Shown here: one piece after another, positions 24,444-33,724 of the stretch | Numbering within the stretch: position 1 is the stretch's first letter | Layout: every line of letters begins with the position of its first letter | Assembly: GCA_031969915.1 (NCBI GenBank) | Contig: DALYJJ010000007.1 | Span: 1-64,000 of the forward strand | Source: DALYJJ01 sp031969915 | GTDB lineage: Bacteria > Acidobacteriota > Terriglobia > Bryobacterales > Bryobacteraceae | Direction: 5' to 3' | Length of the DNA: 64,000 nucleotides | Notes under the pieces: generated by a model | The model's database searches: none | Told to the model about the DNA's origin: nothing | The model's input: the letters and a program-made list of their open reading frames with translations, nothing else | Program-made: the position numbers and the translations under genes

Positions 24444-26036
24444 ATGAGACGCCAGTTCGCTTTCCTTGTGCTTGCCGCCACCGCCGTTTTCGGCGAAGAG
24501 ATCCTGAGCGAGCGCATCCGCGCCCACACCAAGTTCCTGTCGAGCGACGAATTGGAAGGCCGCGGCGTGGGCGTCCGCGGGGAACGGCTGGCTACCGATT
24601 ATCTGGCCACTCAGCTTGCCCTGGCGGGCGTGAAGCCGGCGGGCGATCAGGGCACCTATTTCCAGCGCGTGCCCCTGGTGGGAGTGACCACCGGGAGCAG
24701 TTCCCGTCTCTCTGCCACAGGCCCCGACGGCGCTCGCGTGGTGTTCCAGTGGCTTGAGGATTTCGTGGGCACGAACTACCAGCAGCAGCCCCAGGCCAGC
24801 TTCGACGCCGAGGTCGTCTTCGCCGGCCACGGCATCACCGCTCCGGAGTTCGGCTGGGACGACTATCGCGGCGTCGATGTCAAAGGGAAGGTGGTTGCTT
24901 TGTTCACCAATGAGCCGCCCTCCGAAGACCCCAGCTTCTTCGGCGGCCGCGCGCTCACCTACTACGGGCGGTGGACGTACAAGTACGAGAATGCCACGCG
25001 CCACGGCGCGGCGGCGGTGCTGATTCTGCACACTACGCCGACCGCGGGCTACGGCTGGGATGTGGTGAAGAGCTCGTGGGGCCGCGAGGACACGCAGGTG
25101 CAACTGCCCTCCGGCCAGCCCGGTCTCGCCCTGGCCGGATGGTTGAGCCAGCAGGCTTCGCAGAAGCTGGCCGGCCTGGCCGGGCGGAAAGCCGATGAGC
25201 TGTTGGCTGCCGCGGACAAGCGGGGCTTCCAGGCGTTCCCGCTGGGCTTGCGCGCATCGGGTGGCATCCAAAGCAAGATCCGGAAGATCGACAGCCGCAA
25301 CGTGGTGGGCCGCGTGGAAGGTAGCGACCCGAAGCTGAAGGACGAGGCGGTGATCTTCAGCGCGCATTGGGACCACCTGGGCGTGGCCGCACCGGTGGCC
25401 GGCGATGGGATCTACAACGGCGCCGTGGACAACGCCACCGGCTGCGCCATGGTTCTTGAGATCGCGCGCTCCTGGGCTTCCTTACAGACCAAGCCACGCC
25501 GGTCGGCTTTGTTCCTGTTCGTGACCGCGGAAGAGGGCGGGCTGCGCGGGTCGCAGTACTATGGCGTCTCGCCCGTGATACCGGCCGCGAAGACGGCGGT
25601 CAACCTCAACTACGACGCCTTCTATCCGTTTGGCAAGACGGCGGACGTGGTGGTGACAGGCGCCGAGCGGACCACGTTGTGGCCGGCGGTGCAGGAGGTG
25701 GCCAAACAGTTCCAACTCGCCATCAAGCCCGATCCCCGGCCGGAGCAGGGCTCGTTCTACCGTTCTGACCACTTCTCGCTGGCGAAGGTGGGGATCCCGG
25801 CGTTCTCCATCAAGGGTGGCAACGAGTTCCTTGGGAAGCCCGCGGACTTCGGCACGAAGTTCTTCCAGGAGTACAACGCCAGGAACTACCATCAACCGTC
25901 GGACGAGTATCGGGAGGATTGGGACTTCGCCGGCATGGAGCAGATGGCGCGATTCGGCTTCGTCCTGGGGATGCGCACCGCCAACGATCCGAAGATGCCG
26001 TCCTGGCTGCCGGGGGACGAGTTCGCCCGCAAGTAG
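24444..26036 (+). CDS. Secreted M28 family zinc aminopeptidase
   Basis: 530 residues from the ATG at 24444, where a signal peptide (FAFLVLAATAVFGEE) begins. A PA-like insert (FAGHGITAPEFGWDDYRGVDVKGKVVALF) precedes the M28 catalytic domain. The zinc ligands and catalytic acids are all visible: His in SAHWDHLG, Asp in GAVDNATG, Glu-Glu in TAEEGG, Asp in NLNYDAFYP and His in RNYHQPSDE. It probably removes N-terminal residues from peptides outside the cytoplasm. It follows motB by 32 bases but has no functional link to it. Confidence 0.9.
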   Translation: MRRQFAFLVLAATAVFGEEILSERIRAHTKFLSSDELEGRGVGVRGERLATDYLATQLALAGVKPAGDQGTYFQRVPLVGVTTGSSSRLSATGPDGARVVFQWLEDFVGTNYQQQPQASFDAEVVFAGHGITAPEFGWDDYRGVDVKGKVVALFTNEPPSEDPSFFGGRALTYYGRWTYKYENATRHGAAAVLILHTTPTAGYGWDVVKSSWGREDTQVQLPSGQPGLALAGWLSQQASQKLAGLAGRKADELLAAADKRGFQAFPLGLRASGGIQSKIRKIDSRNVVGRVEGSDPKLKDEAVIFSAHWDHLGVAAPVAGDGIYNGAVDNATGCAMVLEIARSWASLQTKPRRSALFLFVTAEEGGLRGSQYYGVSPVIPAAKTAVNLNYDAFYPFGKTADVVVTGAERTTLWPAVQEVAKQFQLAIKPDPRPEQGSFYRSDHFSLAKVGIPAFSIKGGNEFLGKPADFGTKFFQEYNARNYHQPSDEYREDWDFAGMEQMARFGFVLGMRTANDPKMPSWLPGDEFARK

Positions 26037-26062
26037 GACCGCGGCTCGGGCCCGGGGCTGAC

Positions 26063-26350
26063 TTACGCGACGCCGAGGAGTTTGAGGACCGGCCCGCCCT
26101 TGGCGTCCGCGCCGAGTTCGGCCATGATCCGGCCCTTCACCTGGACCACCAGGCTCAGCCCGGCCATGCGAAGCGCCTCATGTAGCCGGTTGAACAACTC
26201 CGCGCGTTTCTCCTTGCCCGACCAGGGCTGCAACATCTGAAACGCCGACTGCAAGCTCGGAAAGTCGAGCACGATGCGATTCCCTTCGCCGTTCACGACA
26301 ACGCCCTGCCCGGAATCTCCACCGAGCAGGTTCGCGATCACTCTGTCCAT
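26063..26350 (-). CDS. Conserved hypothetical protein, 95 aa
   Basis: The frame stays open upstream to 26476, but the ATG at 26350 is preferred because the residues before it overlap the copper monooxygenase end and look unlike the rest. The product reads MDRVIANLLGGDSGQGVVVNGEGNRIVLDF, then a helical segment. It has no signal peptide and no motif I recognise. It may form a small cytoplasmic oligomer. It converges with the M28 peptidase gene, 26 bases away, and lies downstream of the copper monooxygenase gene on the same strand. Confidence 0.5.
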   Translation of the reverse strand: MDRVIANLLGGDSGQGVVVNGEGNRIVLDFPSLQSAFQMLQPWSGKEKRAELFNRLHEALRMAGLSLVVQVKGRIMAELGADAKGGPVLKLLGVA

Positions 26351-26430
26351 TCGTTCCACGCGCGAGCCCTCTACAACGTTAGATCGGCCGAACCACGTAA
26401 AGGGTACAGAAACCAGCGAGAAAATCCGGG

Positions 26431-27714
26431 CTAAAAGAAACTGCGTTCGAAGACCACGCCCAGGAACGCGAGGCACATCTCATCCTCGGTGCCCTCGCCC
26501 CAGGTCACCAGCTTGGGCACTGCGTTCGGATTGCGCGGGTTGTTGGTCGAGTTGTCGTAGGTGCAGCGCAGCCGCAGCGTGGCGCCGCCCGGCACGGAGA
26601 CCGGCGACTGGTAGGTGTACGAACCCTGCCAGTTGAAGTCCCATTTGTCGATGAGGATCATCGGTTCCCACTCGCCGTTGCGCCGAACGTCGAGCCGGAT
26701 CTCCTTGCCGAGCAGGTGCATGTGGGGGAAGACGTGAATCGCTCGGAGGTTGAAGAGGGCGAGGGGCGGCGTCGCAAAGGTGGCCTGCACTTCGTGGCGT
26801 TCGGCGCCCGCTGGGATCTCCATGCGCACCCGGCCACGGCTGTCCAGCGGCACGATGGGCAGGAATGTGAGGCGCCGCTCCACGTCGGTCTTCGCAAAGT
26901 ACAGGCCGATGCGGGTCTGGTCCTCCGCGGTAACGCGTGTCGAATAGTAGTGAAGCTGAAGGACGATGCGCGCCCCGGCGGGCAGCGTCATGCCGATGCC
27001 TTCGGGCAGGTGATGGGGCCTCGCCCCGGGCGCCCACCCGCCCAGTGTGCCGCCCGCCGCCAGCGCGCGGGCATCGCTGAAGATCGGCGTCCCCGGCCCC
27101 CCGTAGCAGGTGTAGCCGGGTCCCTCTTCGGCGGCGTCCAGCCGCTCGGCCTCGCCGGTTGTATCCAGGTAGAGGATCGCGTGGTGCACCACGCTGCGGT
27201 CGCCGGGCAGCACGTCCACGGCCGTGACCCAGCGGTCCGAGTCGTACGGCGTGGGCAGCACGAAGCAGCGGTACATGTCCTTGCCGCGAGGCGGCGTGTA
27301 GGCCTCAGCCATGGTCAGCACCAGGTCCGGCTCGCCCAGCGCCCACTCGCCGCGCTCGGCCATCGGTTCGGGCAGGTCCGCGGGATCGCCCTCGGGCGCT
27401 CCGCCTTCGGCCCAGCGAATCAGCGTTTCGCGCTCCTCGTCGGTGAGCCCAAAGCTGTCGCGGAACTCGCCGTGTCCGGGCACCGGCTTCCAGGGCGGCA
27501 TGATGCCCTCGCGGACCACGCGCGCGATATCGGCGGCCCAGGTGGAGGCATCGCCGTACGTGAGTAGCGCGAAGGGGGCGATGTCCTTCGGCCGGTGGCA
27601 GTTCTGGCACTTGGCCTGGAGGATGCGGGAGACTTCCTTGGAGAATGTCGGCTGCGCGCCCGCCGTTCCGGCGGCGGCGCTCAGACAAATCGCAAAGAGA
27701 ACGGCGCGGTACAC
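26431..27714 (-). CDS. Secreted cytochrome c - PHM-like copper monooxygenase fusion
   Basis: 427 residues with a signal peptide (VLFAICLSAAAGTAGAQ). Residues 25-105 form a small cytochrome c-like domain with CQNCH at 36-40. From about 150 the protein follows the copper type II, ascorbate-dependent monooxygenase fold of peptidylglycine and dopamine monooxygenases. All six copper ligands can be placed: His177 and His178 (VVHHAILYL), His255 (LQLHYYS), His331 and His333 (HMHLLGK), and Met413 (DEMCL). The haem domain may supply electrons in place of ascorbate; that is inference. The natural substrate is unknown. Related proteins occur widely in Acidobacteria and Planctomycetes. Confidence 0.85.
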   Translation of the reverse strand: MYRAVLFAICLSAAAGTAGAQPTFSKEVSRILQAKCQNCHRPKDIAPFALLTYGDASTWAADIARVVREGIMPPWKPVPGHGEFRDSFGLTDEERETLIRWAEGGAPEGDPADLPEPMAERGEWALGEPDLVLTMAEAYTPPRGKDMYRCFVLPTPYDSDRWVTAVDVLPGDRSVVHHAILYLDTTGEAERLDAAEEGPGYTCYGGPGTPIFSDARALAAGGTLGGWAPGARPHHLPEGIGMTLPAGARIVLQLHYYSTRVTAEDQTRIGLYFAKTDVERRLTFLPIVPLDSRGRVRMEIPAGAERHEVQATFATPPLALFNLRAIHVFPHMHLLGKEIRLDVRRNGEWEPMILIDKWDFNWQGSYTYQSPVSVPGGATLRLRCTYDNSTNNPRNPNAVPKLVTWGEGTEDEMCLAFLGVVFERSFF

Positions 27715-27784
27715 GATTAGCCCCAGTGCGGTTATTATGCGCCGCCTACCGTCCCCGGGGCAAGCTCCGCAGGGGGGTCCGCTG

Positions 27785-28276
27785 TCAGCGTCCGCGCACG
27801 ACGGTCGCCACGGCCTGCGCTTCGGCCGAGCGCCCCTCGCCGACCGGCCCCACCTTCTCGCTGGTCTTGAACTTCACCGACACGCGGTCCACCGGGAGCG
27901 CCAGCGCGGCGGCCAGTGTTTCACGGATCGCCAGCCGGTAGTCCTTCAGTTTCGGGCGCTCCAGGATGACCGTCGAATCGATGTTCCCAATCTCGTAGCC
28001 GGCCTCGCGCACCAGTTGGGCGGCGTGCGCCAGGAAGAGCAGGCTTCCCACGCCTTTCCATTGGGGGTCGGTGTCCGGGAAGTGCATGCCGATGTCGCCC
28101 AACGCGACTGCCCCCAGCAGAGCGTCGGTGATCGCGTGCGCCAGCACGTCGGCGTCGGAGTGGCCTTCCAAGCCGAAGTCGCTCTCGATCACGATGCCGC
28201 CCAGGATCAGCGGCCGCCCGGTGGCGATGCGATGGTTATCCCATCCCAGACCGGTGCGGATCTCCGGCCCGTTCAC
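27785..28276 (-). CDS. ispF: 2-C-methyl-D-erythritol 2,4-cyclodiphosphate synthase
   Basis: 163 residues, standard length. It cyclises CDP-methylerythritol 2-phosphate in the non-mevalonate isoprenoid pathway. The zinc-binding start of the family (GxGxDxH) appears as GLGWDNHRI, and the signature HSDADVLAHAITDALLGA and DIGMHFPDTDPQWKG are intact. The start overlaps the ispD stop by four bases (28273-28276), and the two catalyse steps of the same pathway. The intermediate kinase IspE is not in the window. Confidence 0.96.
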   Translation of the reverse strand: MNGPEIRTGLGWDNHRIATGRPLILGGIVIESDFGLEGHSDADVLAHAITDALLGAVALGDIGMHFPDTDPQWKGVGSLLFLAHAAQLVREAGYEIGNIDSTVILERPKLKDYRLAIRETLAAALALPVDRVSVKFKTSEKVGPVGEGRSAEAQAVATVVRGR

Positions 28277-28995
28277 GACGCCTTGCGGCCCCCGGACTCT
28301 TCATCCAGGAAGAGCCGCGCCAGCTCCATGTCCGACGGCTTGGTGATCTTGATGTTGCGGTCGCTGCCGGGCACCACGCTCACCTCCACTTCCAGGCGCT
28401 CCACCAGGCTCGATTCGTCGGTCCCTGTGAAACCATCCTCACGTGCCTTGGCGAAGGCTTGCCGCAGCAGGCCATAGCGGAAGACCTGGGGAGTCTGCGC
28501 CAGCACCAGGCGGTCGCGGTTCAGTGTGCCCCGGATCTTGTTGCGGTGCACCTGCTTCACAGTGTCCACGGGCACGATCCCGACAATCGCCGCGCCCGAT
28601 GCCTCGGCTTCGGCCACCACCTTGGCGATCGTCCCCTCGTCGATGAACGGGCGCACCGCGTCGTGCACCGCCACCATGTCCGTGTCCGGTGCGAGCGAGG
28701 CGATCGCATTTTCCACCGAATGCTGCCGGCTGTCGCCGCCCACCACCAGCCGGACCGGCTTGGCGAATTTCTCCTTCCCGAGCAATTCCTCCACCCACAC
28801 GATGTCGTCGGCGCGCAGGGCAACGACGATTTCCGTAATCGCCGCGCATCCCGCGAAGCGCCGGATGGTGTGCATCAGGATCGGGGAGCCATCGAGCAGC
28901 ATGAACTGCTTCCGGCTGGTGCCACGCTTCTCGGGCGCGGAGCGCGCCATGCGGGTGCCCAGGCCGGCGGCGGGCAGGATGACGGAGACTTTCAT
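28273..28995 (-). CDS. ispD: 2-C-methyl-D-erythritol 4-phosphate cytidylyltransferase
   Basis: 240 residues from the ATG at 28995. An earlier in-frame ATG at 29091 would overlap the upstream gene by about 80 bases and add unrelated residues. The nucleotide-binding start VILPAAGLGTRM and RKQFMLLDGSPIL, the VHDAVRPFI segment with the metal-binding Asp, and TPQVFRYGLLRQAF are the IspD landmarks. It transfers CMP to methylerythritol phosphate. It is coupled to ispF by an overlapping stop/start and preceded by the PIN/TRAM gene, an order also seen in Firmicutes (yacL-ispD-ispF). Confidence 0.95.
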   Translation of the reverse strand: MKVSVILPAAGLGTRMARSAPEKRGTSRKQFMLLDGSPILMHTIRRFAGCAAITEIVVALRADDIVWVEELLGKEKFAKPVRLVVGGDSRQHSVENAIASLAPDTDMVAVHDAVRPFIDEGTIAKVVAEAEASGAAIVGIVPVDTVKQVHRNKIRGTLNRDRLVLAQTPQVFRYGLLRQAFAKAREDGFTGTDESSLVERLEVEVSVVPGSDRNIKITKPSDMELARLFLDEESGGRKAS

Positions 28996-29011
28996 CGCAA
29001 GAATGATTGTA

Positions 29012-30121
29012 TCAACTGCCCTGCGGCGGGCTTCCCGCGGCGGCCGGAGCCTGTTGTTCCTTGTGCCCGTGGCCGCCCGCGGCGGCGTCACGGGCCGGCG
29101 CGTGGCCCTTCCCGGAATCGTGCACCGTGTGCTGGCGTTCGTCGAAACGGCCGAAGATCATCTTGCCCGCCGTGGTCTGCAACACGCTGGTCACGGCGAT
29201 GTCGATGGTCTTGGAGATCATCTTCTTCGCGTTGTCCACCACCACCATCGTGCCGTCGTCCAGGTACGCCACGCCCTGGTTGTACTCTTTCCCTTCCTTG
29301 AGGATGAAGACCCGCATGGTCTCGCCGGGCAGCACGATGGGCTTCAGAGCATTGGCCAGCTCGTTGATATTCAGGACCTCGACTCCGTGCAGTTGCGCGA
29401 CCTTGTTGAGATTGAAATCGTTGGTCACGATCTTGCAATCGTAGACCTTGGCCAGCTCGATGAGCTTCATGTCGACGTCGCGCACCTGCGGGAAGTCGTC
29501 CTCCAGGATCTGCACGTTCAGCGTGGCCATCTTCTGGATGCGCTGGAGAATATCCAGGCCGCGGCGTCCGCGATTGCGCTTCATCGAGTCGGCCGAATCG
29601 GCCACCAGTTGGAGCTCACGCAACACAAACTGCGGGACCACCAGCGTTCCGTCCAGGAACCCCGTCTCGGCGACGTCGGCGATTCGGCCGTCGATGATGA
29701 CGCTCGTGTCCAGGATCTTGAACGAGTGCTTCTGCGCCTTCTCGCCGCCGAACAACCCGCCGAGCGCGGCGAGGTTCAGCATGTCGCCTTTGCTCGCCCC
29801 GACCACCAGGCCGACGTAGGTCATGAAGAGGAGGACTGAGATCTGCAGGAACGAAGTGGTCACGTTGGCCGGCGCGGCCTGGCCGATGACGAGCGAAATG
29901 AGGTAAGCGCCGAGGATACCCAATACCGAACCGATCGCCGCCCCGATCAACCGCTTCAAGCTCACCTGCTTCAAGCGGACTTCAAAAAAAACGATGGCCA
30001 GACCCAGGGCTGCACCGACCCCGGCGGCGAAAGGTTGTGTTAGGGATAGCGGCTGCAGGAAGTAGGCGGCAACCGCGAGTAGAAGGACGAATAACACCCG
30101 AAGAACCAAGAGGTCGTTCAC
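29012..30121 (-). CDS. yacL: PIN/TRAM domain membrane protein (YacL family)
   Basis: 369 residues from the GTG at 30121, which has GAGGT five bases upstream; a longer frame reaches 30196. About four N-terminal transmembrane helices cover residues 5-110. The PIN ribonuclease-like domain follows, with LDTSVIIDGRIADVAETG (active-site Asp) and NDFNLNKVAQLHGVEVLNINELA. A C-terminal TRAM domain begins at VLPGETMRVFILKEGKEY. It is thought to act on RNA at the membrane, but its substrate is undefined. The C-terminus is Ala/Gly/His rich. It is the first gene of the yacL-ispD-ispF group, with 16 bases to ispD. Confidence 0.88.
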   Translation of the reverse strand: MNDLLVLRVLFVLLLAVAAYFLQPLSLTQPFAAGVGAALGLAIVFFEVRLKQVSLKRLIGAAIGSVLGILGAYLISLVIGQAAPANVTTSFLQISVLLFMTYVGLVVGASKGDMLNLAALGGLFGGEKAQKHSFKILDTSVIIDGRIADVAETGFLDGTLVVPQFVLRELQLVADSADSMKRNRGRRGLDILQRIQKMATLNVQILEDDFPQVRDVDMKLIELAKVYDCKIVTNDFNLNKVAQLHGVEVLNINELANALKPIVLPGETMRVFILKEGKEYNQGVAYLDDGTMVVVDNAKKMISKTIDIAVTSVLQTTAGKMIFGRFDERQHTVHDSGKGHAPARDAAAGGHGHKEQQAPAAAGSPPQGS

Positions 30122-30346
30122 GAGGCACCTCGGCTCTCTGCCGGGGCAAAAGAGACCTCTCTCGGGCCGCCCCTGGATCCGGCAGCGCCGCAACAAAATG
30201 ATTGCGCGTTGTCAATCTCCGCCCGTGGGCGGATTTCCGGCCTAAGTATAACACCGGAATGTGGTGGGACGCCTTCGGGAAGGGACACGACCATCCGTCT
30301 CCGGATGGGGTGTTTGGTGCGGTGAGGTATGAGTGCGGGTAGGGAA

Positions 30347-30371
30347 CCGCTCCGGCCTGAAACCGGAGCGG
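30347..30371 (-). terminator. Inverted repeat after the RRM gene, possible terminator
   Basis: A 9-bp perfect stem (CCGCTCCGG and CCGGAGCGG) with a 7-base loop, ending just past the RRM stop codon on the minus strand. The tail is only TTCC, so termination would be weak; it could be a stability element. Confidence 0.4.
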
Positions 30372-30372
30372 G

Positions 30373-30789
30373 CTACAGGGCCTTGGCTAACTCTTCGGCA
30401 AACGCAGTCTGGGGACGGCTATCGGGACGCTTGTGCTTCTTGCCACCGCGGCGGGAACGCTGGGCGTCGGCATCGGTGCGGACAGCCGCGATTCCTGCAA
30501 CCGGGCCCCTCGGACCGGCCGGGACCGCGGTCTTCGACTTCGGCGGCTGTGCGGGGTTGGCGCGGAGGATTCGGTCCTCCAGCGGGGCCCGATCGAACCG
30601 CTTGATGATCGAGTTCATCTCTTCGGTGTTGGGCGCCTCAATGAAGGCGAAGCCCTTGGATTCCTGGGTTTCGGGGTTGCGAATGACTTTGATGTTGTCG
30701 GCTACGAGGTTCTCGGCGGCGAGCCACGAACGGATATCGTCCGCGGTCACCCACGAGGGGAGATTTCCAAGAAAAACAGTGGAACTCAT
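30373..30789 (-). CDS. RNA-binding protein with one RRM domain
   Basis: 138 residues. Residues 1-80 are an RRM with RNP2 VFLGNL near the N-terminus and RNP1 KGFAFIEA at about 45-52. A basic, disordered C-terminal tail (RRGGKKHKRPDSRP) follows. Short single-RRM proteins like this occur in cyanobacteria and Acidobacteria and are linked to cold shock or RNA metabolism. It may bind mRNA, but no target is evident. The gene stands alone, with about 180 bases upstream separating it from trigger factor. Confidence 0.9.
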   Translation of the reverse strand: MSSTVFLGNLPSWVTADDIRSWLAAENLVADNIKVIRNPETQESKGFAFIEAPNTEEMNSIIKRFDRAPLEDRILRANPAQPPKSKTAVPAGPRGPVAGIAAVRTDADAQRSRRGGKKHKRPDSRPQTAFAEELAKAL

Positions 30790-30972
30790 TCTGAAGGGTA
30801 GTTCACTCCGTTGCGGGATTCGGACCTATGACAGGCGAGACGGTCCATGAAGCCCTTTCATCGTATCACGTAAACCGATGCGTGGGAATGGTAGCGGTTG
30901 CAAAAAAGGCGCGGAGAGCGAGAATCTGAGGCGATCCTCCCCGGCCGACCCTGGTTTTGGGCGTTTGAGAGC

Positions 30973-32238
30973 CTATTCGGTGGTCTTCGTGGCCTGCTCG
31001 AACAGGAAGTTCAAGGTCTTCGCGGTGCGAATGCTCGAGGCGATCCGCCGCAGCGTTCCGTCTTTTTCCATCCGCATCCGGACGGCGGCCGCCGGCTGGC
31101 GCTCCTGTTTGGCCGCACGGTGCACCTCCCGGTCGACTTCGTCCTGGGTCGGGTCGATCCCCTCGGTCAGCGCTACCTTGTCCAGCAGCAACGTGGCTTT
31201 CACGTCGCGCACGGCCTTGTCCCGTTGCGAGGACTTGACCTTCTCCCAATCCAGTTGCAGGTTGCGCACGTCCACGCCCGCCGCCTGGAACTGCCGAAGC
31301 TTCTGCTCCACCGCCAGTTCGATCTGGCGCTCCACGTAGGCTTCGGGGACCGGGAAGTCGTGGGTGTCCACCAGCGCATCCACCAGTTTCCCCTTCGCCG
31401 CCTCCTGCGCCTCGTGCTCGCGTTCGCGGAAGATCGCTTTGCGGATGTTCTCCCTGAGATCGGCCAGGTCTGCGAAATCGCCCAGGTCCTTGGCAAAGTC
31501 GTCGGTCAACTCCGGCAGCTCCTTGCGCCGCAGGCCTTTCAACTTCGCGTGAAAGCGCACCGTCTTGCCGGAAAGCCGCTCATGGCCGTAATCCTCCGGG
31601 TAGGTGGCGTCGAACTCCTTCTCCTCGCCGGGCGACACACCCAGGAGGTTCTCTTTGAAGGCCGCCAGGGTCTGCTCGCCGCCCAGGTCGAGCATGATCT
31701 CGTCCTGCTTGATGGGCTCACCCTCGACGCCCGCGATGCTCTCCAGGGAAACCACGGCGAAATCCCCCGCTTCGGCGGGACGCGGGTCGATGTTGATGTA
31801 CTCCGCCTTCTGGTCGCGTAGTCCGTTCAAACGCTCCTCAACGTCGGCATCCGTCACTTCGGGCTCTTTGTAAGGGACCGAGATCCCCCGGTATTGGCCC
31901 AGTTCCACCTGGGGCGCCACTTCGAATTCGGCCTTGAAGCGGAGCGGCTCGCCCTTATGGAAGTGCACGTCTTTGATATTCGGCGAGCCGACCACGTTCA
32001 GGTGCTCGTCTTCGAAGTGCCGCTGGAGGGCCTTGGGCACCAGTTTCTCCAGCACCTCCTGGCGGATATCGCTGTCGAACCGCTGGCGGATCAGGCTCGC
32101 GGGTGCTTTGCCCGGGCGGAAGCCGGGAAGCTTCACCTTCTTACGGATTTCCTCGACGACGCGCTCGGTCTCCTGGTCAATCTCCTGCACGGGCACCTCG
32201 ACATCGAGGCCGTGACGGCATCCTTCAATCAGTGGCAT
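30973..32238 (-). CDS. tig: Trigger factor (ribosome-associated chaperone and prolyl isomerase)
   Basis: 421 residues. The N-terminal ribosome-binding loop GFRPGKAPASLIRQRF matches the GFRxGxxP signature. An FKBP-type domain follows (about 150-240, with GDFAVVSLESIAGVEGE and SGKTVRFHAKLKGLRRKELPE), then the helical C-terminal chaperone arms (about 250-400). It meets nascent chains at the ribosomal exit tunnel. The clpP-clpX genes that often follow tig are not downstream here; the RRM gene is next. Confidence 0.95.
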   Translation of the reverse strand: MPLIEGCRHGLDVEVPVQEIDQETERVVEEIRKKVKLPGFRPGKAPASLIRQRFDSDIRQEVLEKLVPKALQRHFEDEHLNVVGSPNIKDVHFHKGEPLRFKAEFEVAPQVELGQYRGISVPYKEPEVTDADVEERLNGLRDQKAEYINIDPRPAEAGDFAVVSLESIAGVEGEPIKQDEIMLDLGGEQTLAAFKENLLGVSPGEEKEFDATYPEDYGHERLSGKTVRFHAKLKGLRRKELPELTDDFAKDLGDFADLADLRENIRKAIFREREHEAQEAAKGKLVDALVDTHDFPVPEAYVERQIELAVEQKLRQFQAAGVDVRNLQLDWEKVKSSQRDKAVRDVKATLLLDKVALTEGIDPTQDEVDREVHRAAKQERQPAAAVRMRMEKDGTLRRIASSIRTAKTLNFLFEQATKTTE

Positions 32239-32272
32239 GGTGGTAACTCGTTTTCATTCTCGCACCGCTCAG

Positions 32273-32313
32273 AAAAAACCCGGCGCCGGGCTCTTCCGCC
32301 GGGCGCCGGGTTT
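32273..32313 (-). terminator. Intrinsic terminator between metK and tig
   Basis: On the minus strand the stem AAACCCGGCGCC pairs over 12 bp with GGCGCCGGGTTT and is followed by an uninterrupted T run (A run at 32273-32278 on the plus strand). It ends the metK transcript 35 bases before the tig start. Confidence 0.85.
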
Positions 32314-32353
32314 CGACTGGCGTTTCGTTGCTCGCGCGATCCGCGATTGCCGG

Positions 32354-33523
32354 CTAGCCGCGCGCCGCGGCCGTGATCCGTGCGTCCTCGCGCAACGATT
32401 CGGCCTTGTCCGTCTTCTCCCACGCGAAGCTGTCTTCGGTCCGCCCGAAGTGCCCGAAAGCGGCCGTGGCGCGATAGATCGGGCGCCGAAGCTGCAGGTG
32501 CTGGATCATGCCCTTCGGCGTCAGCGGGAAGTGGGCGCGCACCAGTTCCACCATGCGCTCCTCGTCCACCACGCCCGTACCGAAGGTGTTCACATTGATG
32601 GACACCGGGCGCGCAACGCCGATCGCGTAGGCGAGCTGCACTTCGCAGCGTTTGGCGAACCCGGCGGCCACCAGGTTCTTCGCCACGTAGCGCGCCATGT
32701 AGGCGGCCGAGCGGTCGACCTTCGTCGGGTCCTTGCCGGAGAATGCCCCGCCCCCGTGACGGCCCATGCCGCCGTAGGTGTCGACGATGATCTTCCGGCC
32801 CGTGAGCCCCGTGTCGCCGTGCGGACCGCCGATCACGAAACGTCCCGTCGGGTTGATGTGGTACTTCGTGTTGTCGTCCACCATGGCGCCCGGAATCACC
32901 GGGTCGATGATCGCCTCCCGCACCGACTTGCGGAGATCCTCGGTCGAGACCGAATCGTGGTGCTGCGTGGAGATCACCACCGCGTCCACGCGCGCCGGCT
33001 TGCCGTTCACGTACTCGACGCTCACCTGGCTCTTGCCGTCCGGACGCAGGAAGTTCACTTCTCCGCTCCGCCGCGCGTCGCTCAGCCGCCGCACCAGCTT
33101 GTGCGCCAGAATAATCGGCAGCGGCATCAGCTCGGCGGTCTCGTCGCAGGCGTAACCGAACATCAGGCCCTGGTCGCCCGCTCCGCCCGTGTCCACGCCC
33201 ATCGCGATGTCGGGGGATTGCGCCTGGATGGTGTTCAGAACCCCGCACGTCTTCGCGTCGAAGCCGTAGGCGGCGTCCGTGTAGCCGATATCCGCGATCA
33301 CCTTGCGGGCCAGCGTGGGCACGTCTACATAGGTCTTGGTCGTGATCTCACCGGCCACTACGCAGATGCCCGTGGTGACCAGAACCTCGCACGCCACGCG
33401 GCCGGTCGGATCGTCGGCCAGGACCGCGTCCAGAACCGAGTCCGAAATCTGATCCGCCATTTTGTCGGGATGGCCTTCCGTGACCGATTCCGACGTGAAG
33501 ATATGCCTGAGCCCTTCTGCCAC
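32354..33523 (-). CDS. metK: S-adenosylmethionine synthetase
   Basis: 389 residues from the GTG at 33523. That start is chosen because TAGGAGG (33534-33540 on the complement) sits ten bases upstream; an ATG at 33580 would add an unrelated leader. The ATP-binding motifs SVTEGHPDKMADQISD and GAGDQGLMFGYA and the P-loop-like GGGAFSGKDPTKVDRSAAY are present. It makes SAM from methionine and ATP. No adjacent ahcY or recognisable SAM riboswitch was found in the 200-base leader region. Confidence 0.95.
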   Translation of the reverse strand: MAEGLRHIFTSESVTEGHPDKMADQISDSVLDAVLADDPTGRVACEVLVTTGICVVAGEITTKTYVDVPTLARKVIADIGYTDAAYGFDAKTCGVLNTIQAQSPDIAMGVDTGGAGDQGLMFGYACDETAELMPLPIILAHKLVRRLSDARRSGEVNFLRPDGKSQVSVEYVNGKPARVDAVVISTQHHDSVSTEDLRKSVREAIIDPVIPGAMVDDNTKYHINPTGRFVIGGPHGDTGLTGRKIIVDTYGGMGRHGGGAFSGKDPTKVDRSAAYMARYVAKNLVAAGFAKRCEVQLAYAIGVARPVSINVNTFGTGVVDEERMVELVRAHFPLTPKGMIQHLQLRRPIYRATAAFGHFGRTEDSFAWEKTDKAESLREDARITAAARG

Positions 33524-33724
33524 TTTCGATTTTCCTCCTAGACGCGAGAAATCCGCCTGCTCGACTCCTCTAGATGTCACCCAGCGTCCAGGGACAACCG
33601 GCGGGACCAGACGGGAACCTACAGAATCTCCAGTCTATCGGAGGTTGGCAAGGGCGTCAAACACCCCTGTTCCTGCGATGCCTAGGGCTTGAAACAGACC
33701 CGAATATCTCATTAACATTGCCGT

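Noticed and set aside
33524..33724. Possible SAM riboswitch in the metK leader
   Set aside because: No SAM-I, SAM-II or SAM/SAH core motifs were found on the minus strand of the leader; only a good ribosome-binding site is present.
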